A stretch of 41,989 nucleotides of DNA, from positions 1-41,989 of the forward strand of contig CAZSTI010000006.1 in assembly GCA_964609995.1 (NCBI GenBank), in the 5' to 3' direction. The notes beneath the pieces are model-generated. The model was given only the letters and a program-made list of their open reading frames with translations. It ran no database searches and was not told the DNA's origin. The DNA is from JAAYGD01 sp964609995 (lineage in GTDB: Bacteria > Bacillota_I > Bacilli_A > RF39 > UBA660). Shown piece by piece: positions 17,237 to 25,087 of the stretch (its first letter is position 1; each line of letters starts with the position of its first letter). A program made the translations under genes and the position numbers.

Positions 17237-18091
17237 ATGGTAATTGAGAACTTTGAAAAAGTAAAAAAAGAATTAAATGAAATATTTTATAATACAAAAG
17301 AAGTAAACACAAAAACTATTGAAGATTTAATTACCGAATATATTGGTTTATTATTTATGATCATTTTTGATTCTCCAAATAAACCCAATATCGAAATTGT
17401 AGATAGTAGTGAATATTTGGGTTGTTATGATGGATACATAGGATTTGAAATTAATAGAGTAGAGATAGAAGAATTTCAAAAAGGAGAAGCATTAAGATTA
17501 TTTGAAACAATTTCTCATGAATTTCAACATTTTAATCAAAGAAGAACTTTTGAAAATGTAAGCATTAGAAACTCATTTATTGAAAAAGATAATTATTTAA
17601 AAGAAAAATTTCCTGGATACGTACAAGACAATTATTATGTTCAAACAAGTGAAATTGATGCTTTTTTATCTCAGCATAAAGATGCCTCTATTTTTCTTGA
17701 AGATTTAGGAATTGTACCTTCTGAGGAAGAAATTAATAAATCGAAAACAAAAAGACAAACGTTTTTGGATAACGTTGGAACTACCTGGAGACTTGTTGGA
17801 GTAGAAGTTAAAAATATTTTTGATTTATTTAACGAAGAATTTGAAAAAGGATCTTTAGAGATGGATGAATTTGATCGTAACAATTTTATGGAATTTAGAC
17901 CCTGTACAAACATCGAATATAAATACGATGGCAACAGATTTGTTCCGAGAAGTTCTAATGAGATTCAAAAAATATATGAAGATTGGAAAAATGGGGATGT
18001 TCAATTAAAAGGAAAAGAATTGGAAATTGATACATATTTTGAATATATTATCAAAAATACAATTGAAAAAGAAAGTGTGATTAGTAAATAA
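17237..18091 (+). CDS. Cytoplasmic HExxH protein, probable metallopeptidase, unknown family
   Basis: A 284-residue protein without signal peptide or membrane segment. HEFQH at residues 94-98 lies in a helix context (FETISHEFQHFNQ), and a Glu-containing helix SEIDAFLSQH about 45 residues later could supply a third metal ligand. This fits a zincin fold, but no named peptidase family is recognised. AAAGGAGG gives a strong start at 17237. It is inserted between secG and rnr, which usually are neighbours, and ends 16 bases before rnr, so it is probably co-transcribed with rnr. A substrate or partner in RNA or protein quality control is only a guess from this position. Confidence 0.75.
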   Translation: MVIENFEKVKKELNEIFYNTKEVNTKTIEDLITEYIGLLFMIIFDSPNKPNIEIVDSSEYLGCYDGYIGFEINRVEIEEFQKGEALRLFETISHEFQHFNQRRTFENVSIRNSFIEKDNYLKEKFPGYVQDNYYVQTSEIDAFLSQHKDASIFLEDLGIVPSEEEINKSKTKRQTFLDNVGTTWRLVGVEVKNIFDLFNEEFEKGSLEMDEFDRNNFMEFRPCTNIEYKYDGNRFVPRSSNEIQKIYEDWKNGDVQLKGKELEIDTYFEYIIKNTIEKESVISK

Positions 18092-18107
18092 GACTTATGG
18101 AGGAAAC

Positions 18108-20168
18108 ATGAAGGAAAAGATTTTAGAATTATTAGATTTAAATAAAAAGCCATTGAATGAAAACGAATTATTTGATGCATTAAATTTAGAGAAAACTTCT
18201 TCTTTAACTGAGTTATGTGATGTTATTAGAAGTATGGAATTAAATGGAGATTTATATAAAACTAATAGTGGTAAATATACATTATTTAAATATACTCATT
18301 TAATTGTGGGAAGACTATCTGTTAATAGAAAAGGCTTTGGTTTTTTATTGTTAGAAGATGCTCCAGACATTTATATACATTCTTCAAATATGAAAGATGC
18401 TATTCATAATGATTTGGTAGCAATTGAGAAAATAAATAAAGAAGAAGGAAAAGTAGTAAAAGTAATAAATAGGGAATTGAAAAATGTAGTTGGTGAGTTA
18501 ACATATGATAATCAGGAATATAAAATTAATATTGATACAGATAAAATAAGATTGAATATTATTGTAGATAAAAATAATAGAAATAATGCTATGCCTGGTC
18601 ATATAGTTTTAGTTGAGCCCTTCAAACAAATTGAAGGTAGTAATTATCAAGGTAAAATTATTAAGATATTGGGTCACAAAAATGATCCGGGTATGGATAT
18701 ATTACAAATAGTATATGAACATAATATAAACGAAATATTTCCTAAAGAAGTAATAGATGAAGTAAATAATATTAAGGAAGAAGTATTAGAAATTGATTAT
18801 ATAAATAGAAAAGACTTAAGAAAAGAAGAAATATTTACAATAGATGGAGATGACGCTAAAGATTTTGATGATGCTGTATCTATAAAAATTCTTGATAATG
18901 GAAATTATAAACTTGGAGTTCATATTGCGGATGTAAGTAATTATGTTAAACCTAATTCAAAATTAAATGAAGAAGCATTTAATCGTGGCAATAGTGTCTA
19001 TCTTATAGATAGGGTAATTCCAATGTTACCACATAAATTATCTAATGGAATTTGTTCTTTAAATGAAGGCGTTGACAGATTAACGGTTACCTGTGATATG
19101 GAAATTGATTTAACAGGAAAAATAATAAATTATGACATATATGAAAGCGTTATTAATTCTAATAAAAGAATGACATATAAAGAAGTAAATAGAATACTAG
19201 AAAACAATGAAAACATAAATGGATATGAAAATTATGTTGATTCTTTAAAAATGATGTTTGAATTATCAAAGATAATAAGAAACTCAAAAATAAAAAAAGG
19301 ATATATAGATTTTGATATTGATGAACCTTATATTGAAGTAGATGAATCAGGAAAACCAACTGAAATTAAAGTTAGAGAAAGAGGAGTTGGTGAGAAATTA
19401 ATTGAAGATTTTATGATTGTTACAAATGAAGCTATTGCAAGTTATGTGTTTTGGTTAGGATATCCATTTATTTATAGAGTACATGGTATACCAAAAGAAG
19501 AAAAGATAGAAAATTTTTTATCTTTGATAAGAAGTCTTGGTCATATAATAAAAGGTAAAAATAAAAATATTACTCCAAAATTTATTCAACAAGTATTGGA
19601 TTCGTTAAAAGATAGTGAAGATTTTGAAATAATTTCTTCTTTAGGTCTTAGATCTATGCAAAAAGCTGTATATAGTCCTGTAAATATAGGACACTTTGGA
19701 TTGGCAAGTGAAATATATACTCATTTTACTAGTCCTATTAGAAGATATTCTGATTTGGCGATTCATTCTTTATTAAAAGGATATATTAATAATAATTTTG
19801 AAAATAAAATTGGAAATTTAAATATTATTTGTGAACATATATCAACAAAAGAAAGAGATGCTATAGAATGTGAAAGAGATGTTAATGATATGAAAATGGC
19901 AGAATATATGATGAACCATATTGGGGAAGAATATGAAGGAATGATTTCCGGATTGATTCCATCTGGTATTTTTGTTAGATTGCCAAACTTAATAGAAGGT
20001 TTCATTCATGTTAGCGAATTGGGAGAAGATTATTTCGTTCTTAATGAATCTACTCAAATGTTTGTAGGTAAGGATAAAGGAAAAAAATATAAATTAGGAG
20101 ACAAATTAAAAGTTAAGGTTGCAAATGCTTCGAAAGAAGAAAGAACTATTGATTTTGATTTAATATAG
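18108..20168 (+). CDS. rnr: Ribonuclease R
   Basis: A 686-residue 3'-5' exoribonuclease that degrades structured RNA and works with tmRNA-SmpB on defective mRNAs. Order: an N-terminal winged-helix region (about residues 1-65), two cold-shock domains, the RNB catalytic domain with the acidic metal cluster from D246 to D255 (DGDDAKDFDD), the YxxxxSPIRRYSDL motif in its variant THFTSPIRRYSDL, and a C-terminal S1 domain (MISGLIPSGIFVRL). The GGAGG ribosome site is clear. It is directly followed by smpB and ssrA, the classic grouping. Confidence 0.95.
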   Translation: MKEKILELLDLNKKPLNENELFDALNLEKTSSLTELCDVIRSMELNGDLYKTNSGKYTLFKYTHLIVGRLSVNRKGFGFLLLEDAPDIYIHSSNMKDAIHNDLVAIEKINKEEGKVVKVINRELKNVVGELTYDNQEYKINIDTDKIRLNIIVDKNNRNNAMPGHIVLVEPFKQIEGSNYQGKIIKILGHKNDPGMDILQIVYEHNINEIFPKEVIDEVNNIKEEVLEIDYINRKDLRKEEIFTIDGDDAKDFDDAVSIKILDNGNYKLGVHIADVSNYVKPNSKLNEEAFNRGNSVYLIDRVIPMLPHKLSNGICSLNEGVDRLTVTCDMEIDLTGKIINYDIYESVINSNKRMTYKEVNRILENNENINGYENYVDSLKMMFELSKIIRNSKIKKGYIDFDIDEPYIEVDESGKPTEIKVRERGVGEKLIEDFMIVTNEAIASYVFWLGYPFIYRVHGIPKEEKIENFLSLIRSLGHIIKGKNKNITPKFIQQVLDSLKDSEDFEIISSLGLRSMQKAVYSPVNIGHFGLASEIYTHFTSPIRRYSDLAIHSLLKGYINNNFENKIGNLNIICEHISTKERDAIECERDVNDMKMAEYMMNHIGEEYEGMISGLIPSGIFVRLPNLIEGFIHVSELGEDYFVLNESTQMFVGKDKGKKYKLGDKLKVKVANASKEERTIDFDLI

Positions 20169-20228
20169 ATAATTATGAATATTTTGATATAATAACTCAT
20201 ATATGTTTCAAGCAAAGTTGGTGAAAAA

Positions 20229-20657
20229 ATGGAAATAGAAAATAGGAAAGCAAGATTTGATTATTTTATTAGTGATACTTTTGAATCCGGAATTGTATTA
20301 AAAGGTACTGAAATAAAATCTATAAGAGAAGGAAAATGTAATTTAAAAGATAGTTATGTGGTAATAAGAAATAATGAGGCTTATCTTTTAAATACTCATA
20401 TTTCAGCTTATGAAAAAGGGAATATATTTAATCACGAAGAAACAAGAACTAGAAAACTGTTATTAAATAAAAACGAAATTTTAAAACTAAGTTCAAAGGT
20501 TAATATTGAAGGATATACATTGGTACCTCTTAAGATGTATTTTAAAAATGGAAGAGCTAAGTTATTGATTGGCGTTGCAAAGGGAAAGAAAGAATACGAC
20601 AAGAGGGAAACAATAAAAAAGAGAGATATCGAAAGAGATTTAAGAAAAAACAATTGA
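20229..20657 (+). CDS. smpB: SsrA-binding protein SmpB
   Basis: A 142-residue tmRNA partner that takes the place of the codon-anticodon helix in trans-translation. Family blocks NRKARFDYFI, GIVLKGTEIKSIREGKCNLKDSY and the basic C-terminal tail (GKKEYDKRETIKKRD) are present. It is slightly short at the C-terminus but complete. The ribosome site is weak (GGTG). Its TGA stop lies in the loop of a terminator hairpin, and ssrA follows 39 bases later. Confidence 0.95.
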   Translation: MEIENRKARFDYFISDTFESGIVLKGTEIKSIREGKCNLKDSYVVIRNNEAYLLNTHISAYEKGNIFNHEETRTRKLLLNKNEILKLSSKVNIEGYTLVPLKMYFKNGRAKLLIGVAKGKKEYDKRETIKKRDIERDLRKNN

Positions 20658-20670
20658 ATATTGTTTTTTT
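20645..20670 (+). terminator. Terminator overlapping the smpB stop codon
   Basis: A 10-bp inverted repeat AAAAAACAAT/ATTGTTTTTT (20645-20654 with 20660-20669), loop TGAAT that contains the TGA stop. The stem is A-T rich and therefore weak. Confidence 0.6.
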
Positions 20671-20678
20671 ATTAATTG

Positions 20679-20687
20679 TGATATAAT
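20679..20687 (+). promoter_or_regulatory. Extended -10 promoter of ssrA
   Basis: TGATATAAT, an extended -10 element (TGnTATAAT), ends ten bases before the mature tmRNA 5' end. The -35 is poor, which extended -10 promoters tolerate. Confidence 0.65.
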
Positions 20688-20696
20688 GTCTTACAC

Positions 20697-21039
20697 GGGG
20701 CCGTCTTGGTTTCGACGGGATTGCTGATAGTAAAATTGCAAGTCGTAAGGTATGCGTCAAATCCAAAACTTTAAATAACTGGAAACAGAAATACAAATCT
20801 AGCATTCGCTTAATAAGCAGCTAGGCCTTTATTTTCTATTTTCTTATGATGGATTATAAGGGTTCAATAAAATAAGATATATTAATCTATCTTCTAAGTA
20901 GATTAAAGAATTAAAATTAGAATCGTTATTATTATTTTGTTGAATTATAGATAATAATTAAATTAAAATTCAAACAAACTTGTAGTAATTTTATTAAATA
21001 CAATTTCGGACATGGGTTCAATTCCCATCGGCTCCACCA
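20697..21039 (+). ncRNA. ssrA: Transfer-messenger RNA (tmRNA)
   Basis: The 343-base RNA begins GGGGCCG and ends CGGCTCC-A-CCA; these seven bases at each end form the acceptor stem (one G-U pair), and CCA is encoded. The start GGTTTCGACGGG and the T-arm GGGTTCAATTCCC near the 3' end are tmRNA hallmarks. The middle holds a short reading frame for the degradation tag and AT-rich pseudoknot regions. It rescues stalled ribosomes with SmpB (encoded just upstream) and RNase R. A terminator follows. Confidence 0.95.
20781..20813 (+). other. tmRNA tag reading frame
   Basis: Inside ssrA, the frame from GGA 20781 encodes GNRNTNLAFA and ends in two TAA codons (20811-20816). With the tRNA-borne Ala the tag is A-GNRNTNLAFA, 11 residues. 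LAFA replaces the more usual LALAA or ALAA end but keeps the small hydrophobic C-terminus read by ClpXP-type proteases. The preceding ATAACT resembles the resume-site determinant in other Bacillota. Confidence 0.8.
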
Positions 21040-21056
21040 AATTGTAATTGTTGATT

Positions 21057-21084
21057 AAGTACCTATAAAATAGGTGCTTTTTTC
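21057..21084 (+). terminator. Terminator after ssrA
   Basis: A 9-bp inverted repeat with one G-T pair, AAGTACCTA/TAGGTGCTT (21057-21065 with 21071-21079), loop TAAAA, then a run of T. Confidence 0.85.
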
Positions 21085-21189
21085 GTGCTTTATAAATAAA
21101 ATTAGGTGTGTGATAATTACTTGATCATTGTTCATTGATATTGATTAAGGTCAATTTCTTAGTATGAAAAACTTAATTTATTTTATTCT

Positions 21190-21219
21190 TTGATAATATT
21201 GTAAAAAAACAGTTATTAT
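21190..21219 (+). promoter_or_regulatory. Promoter of the zincin-AAA-VWA-like cassette
   Basis: TTGATA (21190-21195) and TATTAT (21214-21219), spacing 18, about 40 bases before the start codon at 21259. The bases between the ssrA terminator and this promoter (21085-21189) show no gene or clear structure. Confidence 0.55.
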
Positions 21220-21258
21220 GATAGGATATTAAACAAAAAAACAAGGGGGAATACTATT

Positions 21259-22173
21259 ATGGAAAAAATGCCGGATAAAACCCTTGATTTTATAAATCGT
21301 TTTTCCAGTAATGAAAAACAAGTTCCGCTTGAAACAATAAAATGTAGACAAAACTCAAATTTCTTAAATGATAAAACAGGTAAAAAATATTTGCTATATT
21401 TCTTAAAAAATATAGATACCGAGCTATATTTAATATTTCTTGATATGCTAAAAAATGATAGAGTTCGCTTTATAGATAAAATGAAAATTGAGGATTCTGT
21501 ATGCGGAACGATAATCAATCCGGGTAATAGCAGTGTCGAAGATACAAGGATAAATGTACCACATTTAACAAATGGGATGGCATTAATGGCTTTAGCTCAC
21601 GAAATAGGACATGGATTAAGATATGATAGAAGAGCGGGAAATACTAGATTAACTGTAAATAATGATATATATTCAGAAACTGTCTCTATATTATTTGGGA
21701 AGTTATTTGAACAACGATATCAATTAGATTTTGGATATGACGACCAAGTTCAGGCATTTGAAATATTAAATGTTAATAATGCAATTTATTGTAATAATAA
21801 TTTGAAAGAAACTACTCTAAATTATAATAAAGCATTGTCAGAATATAACAGTCTCAATAATTTAAATTCCAAGAATTGGGAAAACATTCGAAGAGCTTCT
21901 AATAATATTAAAAGATCATATAATAATTTATATGCAATGATTAGTTACCCAGTTGGACTAGCGTTATTAAATTTTTATCAAAATATGCCAAAAGATAGTC
22001 AGGAAGAATATTTAAGACTTGTAGTTAGCTATGTAATAAGTAATACAAATATAGGAATTGATGACATATTAAGCCATTTCAACTCAAAAATAGATATGGA
22101 TTTTTATAAAAGTAATTTTAATGAGTATATAGAAAAATCAAATAAAAAAATGCGATTAGTTAGGGGTGAATAA
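21259..22173 (+). CDS. Cytoplasmic zincin metallopeptidase, unknown family
   Basis: A 304-residue protein with HEIGH at residues 114-118 in the context LMALAHEIGHGLRYD, and a Glu at 140 inside SETVSILFGKLFE, 22 residues on. HExxH plus a downstream Glu helix is the gluzincin pattern, and the ETxSILFE-like helix recalls M3 oligopeptidases, though the protein is only half their length. No signal peptide or membrane segment is seen. The ribosome site AAGGGGGA is good. It is the first gene of a tight three-gene unit with a MoxR-like ATPase and a possible VWA-like protein, so regulated proteolysis or remodelling is a fair inference. The substrate is unknown. It shares only the HExxH pattern with the gene at 17237. 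Confidence 0.8.
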   Translation: MEKMPDKTLDFINRFSSNEKQVPLETIKCRQNSNFLNDKTGKKYLLYFLKNIDTELYLIFLDMLKNDRVRFIDKMKIEDSVCGTIINPGNSSVEDTRINVPHLTNGMALMALAHEIGHGLRYDRRAGNTRLTVNNDIYSETVSILFGKLFEQRYQLDFGYDDQVQAFEILNVNNAIYCNNNLKETTLNYNKALSEYNSLNNLNSKNWENIRRASNNIKRSYNNLYAMISYPVGLALLNFYQNMPKDSQEEYLRLVVSYVISNTNIGIDDILSHFNSKIDMDFYKSNFNEYIEKSNKKMRLVRGE

Positions 22174-22174
22174 A

Positions 22175-23491
22175 ATGTCAGAAGAGCAAAAATTGGAAGT
22201 AATGATTTATATTGACGAAGAAATTAATAGATACTTTAATCAAGTAGTGGCAGAAAAAAGTGTTGGTATAAAAAAAGCAATAATTAATGAAATTAATAGT
22301 GATTTAAAAACAGAGAATGTTGTTGATAGGATTTTTGGAAAAACTAATGTTAGAAACTTGACAATAAGTGTTCAAAGTTTAATTGAAAAATATTTAAAAG
22401 ATTTAGAAAGCATTCAAAAATATAGTTCGAGTATTAAAGAACAAATAATTGATGGATTGACAGTTGAAAAACAAAAAATGATGGATCAAGCTAAAAAAAA
22501 TACTCAAGCTATTGTAGATGGTCAAAAAGAAGAAATAATAGAAATGGCAGGACAGGCTTACGATTTAGTAAGTTTTATAGAAAGAGCTAAGGTAAGAATA
22601 ATTGAAGAAGTTGTTAGAGAAGTTACAAAAAGAGTTGAACAAGAAGATGTTAGACCAAGAGAAATTCATATTATAACTAGTCAAGGAAATACCATCCTTG
22701 AAAACGATTTATATCACGAAAAATTTGAGACTATTTATAAACTTGAAAGAATTGGATTACCAGTTATGTTAATTGGTCCTACAGGAAGTGGTAAAAGTGT
22801 GTGTGCTAGTCAAGTTGCAAAAGCTTTAGGACTTCAAATGTATTATACAAATAATGCTAGTGAAGAATATAAATTATTAGGATTTACAGATGCTAACGGT
22901 AAATATAAACAAACTCAATTTTATAAGGCATTTATAAAAGGAGGTTTATTTTTCTTGGACGAAATTGATAACTCACACCCCTCTGCATTATTGTCATTAA
23001 ACTCTGCTATTGGTTCATCTGATGGGCATATTTATATGGCATTTGAAGATGGCGAATTTACACAAGCACATAATGATTTTAGAGTAATTGCCGCCGCAAA
23101 TACTTGGGGAAATGGTGCTAATAGAATGTATTGTGGAAGAAGCGAATTGGATTCAGCTTCGTTAGATAGGTTTGTTCAAATATATTTTGATTATGATAAA
23201 AAATTAGAGAAATCTATTGTCTCTGAAGAAGATATGTTAACATTCTTTTGGGATTTTAGAAAAGTTATTAATGATTGTGGAATTAGGCACACCGTAACAA
23301 CAAGGAATATCGAATATGCCTTCAAAATGAAAAAAACAGGCTTCTCAAATGAAGAGATTCTACTTTATACAGTTATAAAAGAATTGGATGTTGAAGATAT
23401 GAAAATAATTAGCAAAAGATTTAAGGAAGAAGAATTTGTTGAGTCGGAATACACAAAGGAATTCAATACATTATTACTTAAGAGGGCTTAA
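22175..23491 (+). CDS. MoxR/CbbQ-like AAA+ ATPase with N-terminal helical region
   Basis: A 438-residue protein. The ATG at 22175 is preferred over the GTG at 22166, which lies on the AGGGGTG ribosome site. Residues 1-170 are charged and helical, probably coiled coil. The AAA+ core has Walker A GPTGSGKS at 201-208, Walker B LFFLDEID with D262-E263, the sensor-1 region VIAAANTWGNG, and an Arg-finger candidate in SASLDRF. FTDANGKY after Walker A and SALLSLNSAI after Walker B are typical of the MoxR/CbbQ/CobS branch. Such ATPases usually work with a VWA-domain partner to remodel target complexes. The start lies one base after the zincin stop, so the genes are coupled. Confidence 0.88.
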   Translation: MSEEQKLEVMIYIDEEINRYFNQVVAEKSVGIKKAIINEINSDLKTENVVDRIFGKTNVRNLTISVQSLIEKYLKDLESIQKYSSSIKEQIIDGLTVEKQKMMDQAKKNTQAIVDGQKEEIIEMAGQAYDLVSFIERAKVRIIEEVVREVTKRVEQEDVRPREIHIITSQGNTILENDLYHEKFETIYKLERIGLPVMLIGPTGSGKSVCASQVAKALGLQMYYTNNASEEYKLLGFTDANGKYKQTQFYKAFIKGGLFFLDEIDNSHPSALLSLNSAIGSSDGHIYMAFEDGEFTQAHNDFRVIAAANTWGNGANRMYCGRSELDSASLDRFVQIYFDYDKKLEKSIVSEEDMLTFFWDFRKVINDCGIRHTVTTRNIEYAFKMKKTGFSNEEILLYTVIKELDVEDMKIISKRFKEEEFVESEYTKEFNTLLLKRA

Positions 23492-23494
23492 ATT

Positions 23495-24406
23495 ATGTTA
23501 TTAAAAAATTACTCACAAAAATCTTGGGAAATGTTTGATATTTCTTTTCGTGGTACAAGTGATTTTGTAAGCTATTTAAAAACGGCTTCAACTGCACCCA
23601 ATTTTACTTATGATAAATTATTCTCTTTTATAGGAGATTATGAGTTTACAAAGACATATTCTTTAGAACAGGCAATTGAAATGTTTGAATGTGGATGGAG
23701 TGAAGGCTTTGATAGTTTTTTATCAGCTAAAAAACAACTTGATAAAATATTTCCGTATATTGCCAAAAAAATGGTTCTTCAAAATAATGTTTTTGGTAGT
23801 GTTCCAAATGTATTTAATGCCATCAATAATATACCTTTATCCATGAGAAATAAAGTCTTGGAAGAAAAGAAAAACTTTATTTCAATTGGAGTAGACACGA
23901 GCTATCCATGGTTTGTTAATTCTCAACAACTATTTAATTTTGGTGCAATAGTAATATCTTGTATAGATTTTTTTGAGAGTATGGGATATAGAGTAAATTT
24001 AAATTTTTTTGAAATCGCTAGATCAGGCAATCAAATGCTATATATTAAAAACATATTAAAAGAGGATGGACAGAAAACTAATATTCAAAAATTATATTTC
24101 CCTTTTTGTCATCCTTCATATTTAAGAAGACTGCTATTTAGGGTTTTGGAGACTACTGATGGTTTAGAAAACCATTGGATTCATGGTTACGGGCATGTCA
24201 TGGGAATTAACGAAATAAGAGAATCTTTAGATATACCCAACGAAACACTACTATTTTCTTTGCATTCAATGGATATTAAAGGAAAAGATATTGTTGAAGA
24301 TGCTAAAAGAGTTGTTGATTTCATAAATTTAGGAGAATATTTAGATATAAATGATAGGATTTATAATGTTTGTGATAATTATAATATTTTAACTAAAAAA
24401 AGATAG
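23495..24406 (+). CDS. Conserved-looking protein, possible VWA-like partner of the AAA+ ATPase
   Basis: A 303-residue protein starting three bases after the AAA+ stop. No family is certain. The middle reads ISIGVDTSYPW (D134-T-S136), then a helix FGAIVISCIDFFESMGY, then a strand VNLNFFEIAR. A hydrophobic strand ending in DxS, followed by a long helix and another strand, is how a VWA domain begins. The second Ser of the DxSxS metal site is missing (Pro instead), and the later Thr and Asp ligands were not located. The N-terminal 120 residues are helical. The position behind a MoxR-like ATPase supports the VWA idea, as in RavA-ViaA and CbbQ-CbbO. The protein is cytoplasmic. Confidence 0.6.
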   Translation: MLLKNYSQKSWEMFDISFRGTSDFVSYLKTASTAPNFTYDKLFSFIGDYEFTKTYSLEQAIEMFECGWSEGFDSFLSAKKQLDKIFPYIAKKMVLQNNVFGSVPNVFNAINNIPLSMRNKVLEEKKNFISIGVDTSYPWFVNSQQLFNFGAIVISCIDFFESMGYRVNLNFFEIARSGNQMLYIKNILKEDGQKTNIQKLYFPFCHPSYLRRLLFRVLETTDGLENHWIHGYGHVMGINEIRESLDIPNETLLFSLHSMDIKGKDIVEDAKRVVDFINLGEYLDINDRIYNVCDNYNILTKKR

Positions 24407-24475
24407 ATTTCTAAGATTTACAAAAGTAAAATTTAATATATTTGTTTGTATAAAGAAATATGCCATAGAAATATA

Positions 24476-24504
24476 TTGTACATAATTATAAAAAAGTATA
24501 TAAT
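24476..24504 (+). promoter_or_regulatory. Promoter of the dUTPase gene
   Basis: TTGTAC (24476-24481) and TATAAT (24499-24504), spacing 17, close to consensus. Start of transcription near 24511, just before AGAGGA. The bases after the preceding stop (24407-24475) hold no clear terminator. Confidence 0.7.
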
Positions 24505-24525
24505 TTTTATTAAAAGAGGAATTTT

Positions 24526-25014
24526 ATGAAACAATTTCAAAAACTTTATGAAGAAAATATATTATTAGACAATATTTTTGACTTGCTTTATAATAATAAA
24601 GATAAGGAAATTATCGAAAAAAACATTTTAGAATTATTAGTGGAATTAGGAGAATTGGCTAATGAAACCAGGTGTTTTAAATATTGGTCTAATAAAGAGC
24701 CTAGTAAAAAAGAAGTTATAATGGATGAATACGCAGATTGTTTAATAATGGTTTTACATTTTTGCAATATGGCTAATATTAAACTTAATGATGAATTTGA
24801 AAGTGTTTATGAAAAAAACATAGTAAAACAATTTAAAGATTTATATATATTAGTATCCAAATTAAATAGTGATTTTGAGGTTAATAATATTAAATTAATA
24901 TTATCTAATTTAATTAATTTGGGAAAATTATTGGGATTCACCGATGAAGATATAATTGACGGATCAATAAAAAAAATAAATAGAAATAAGGAAAGATTTA
25001 ACACTGGTTTTTAA
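24526..25014 (+). CDS. Dimeric all-alpha dUTPase (dUTPase_2 family)
   Basis: A 162-residue helical protein of the MazG-related superfamily that should hydrolyse dUTP to dUMP and keep uracil out of DNA. Marks are the ELGELANETRCFKYW helix with its metal-binding acidic residues and the second acidic helix MDEYADCLIM. This form is unrelated to trimeric Dut and is found in many Bacillota and their phages. It has its own promoter and terminator. The gene downstream is unrelated. Confidence 0.88.
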   Translation: MKQFQKLYEENILLDNIFDLLYNNKDKEIIEKNILELLVELGELANETRCFKYWSNKEPSKKEVIMDEYADCLIMVLHFCNMANIKLNDEFESVYEKNIVKQFKDLYILVSKLNSDFEVNNIKLILSNLINLGKLLGFTDEDIIDGSIKKINRNKERFNTGF

Positions 25015-25037
25015 AAACTCATATTGAGTTTTTTTTA
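25013..25037 (+). terminator. Terminator after the dUTPase gene
   Basis: A 9-bp inverted repeat AAAAACTCA/TGAGTTTTT (25013-25021 with 25025-25033), loop TAT, then more T. It begins inside the TAA stop. Confidence 0.85.
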
Positions 25038-25087
25038 TTTAGAGGGAATTAATTAATAATAATTAATATAATAACAGAGGAGATTAT

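Noticed and set aside
20557..20805. Minus-strand frame across smpB and ssrA
   Set aside because: It overlaps a clear tmRNA and the smpB end, and its translation shows no recognisable motif.
21040..25087. Attachment-site duplication or prophage downstream of ssrA
   Set aside because: No second copy of the ssrA 3' end, no integrase and no phage structural gene was found; base composition is like the surroundings.
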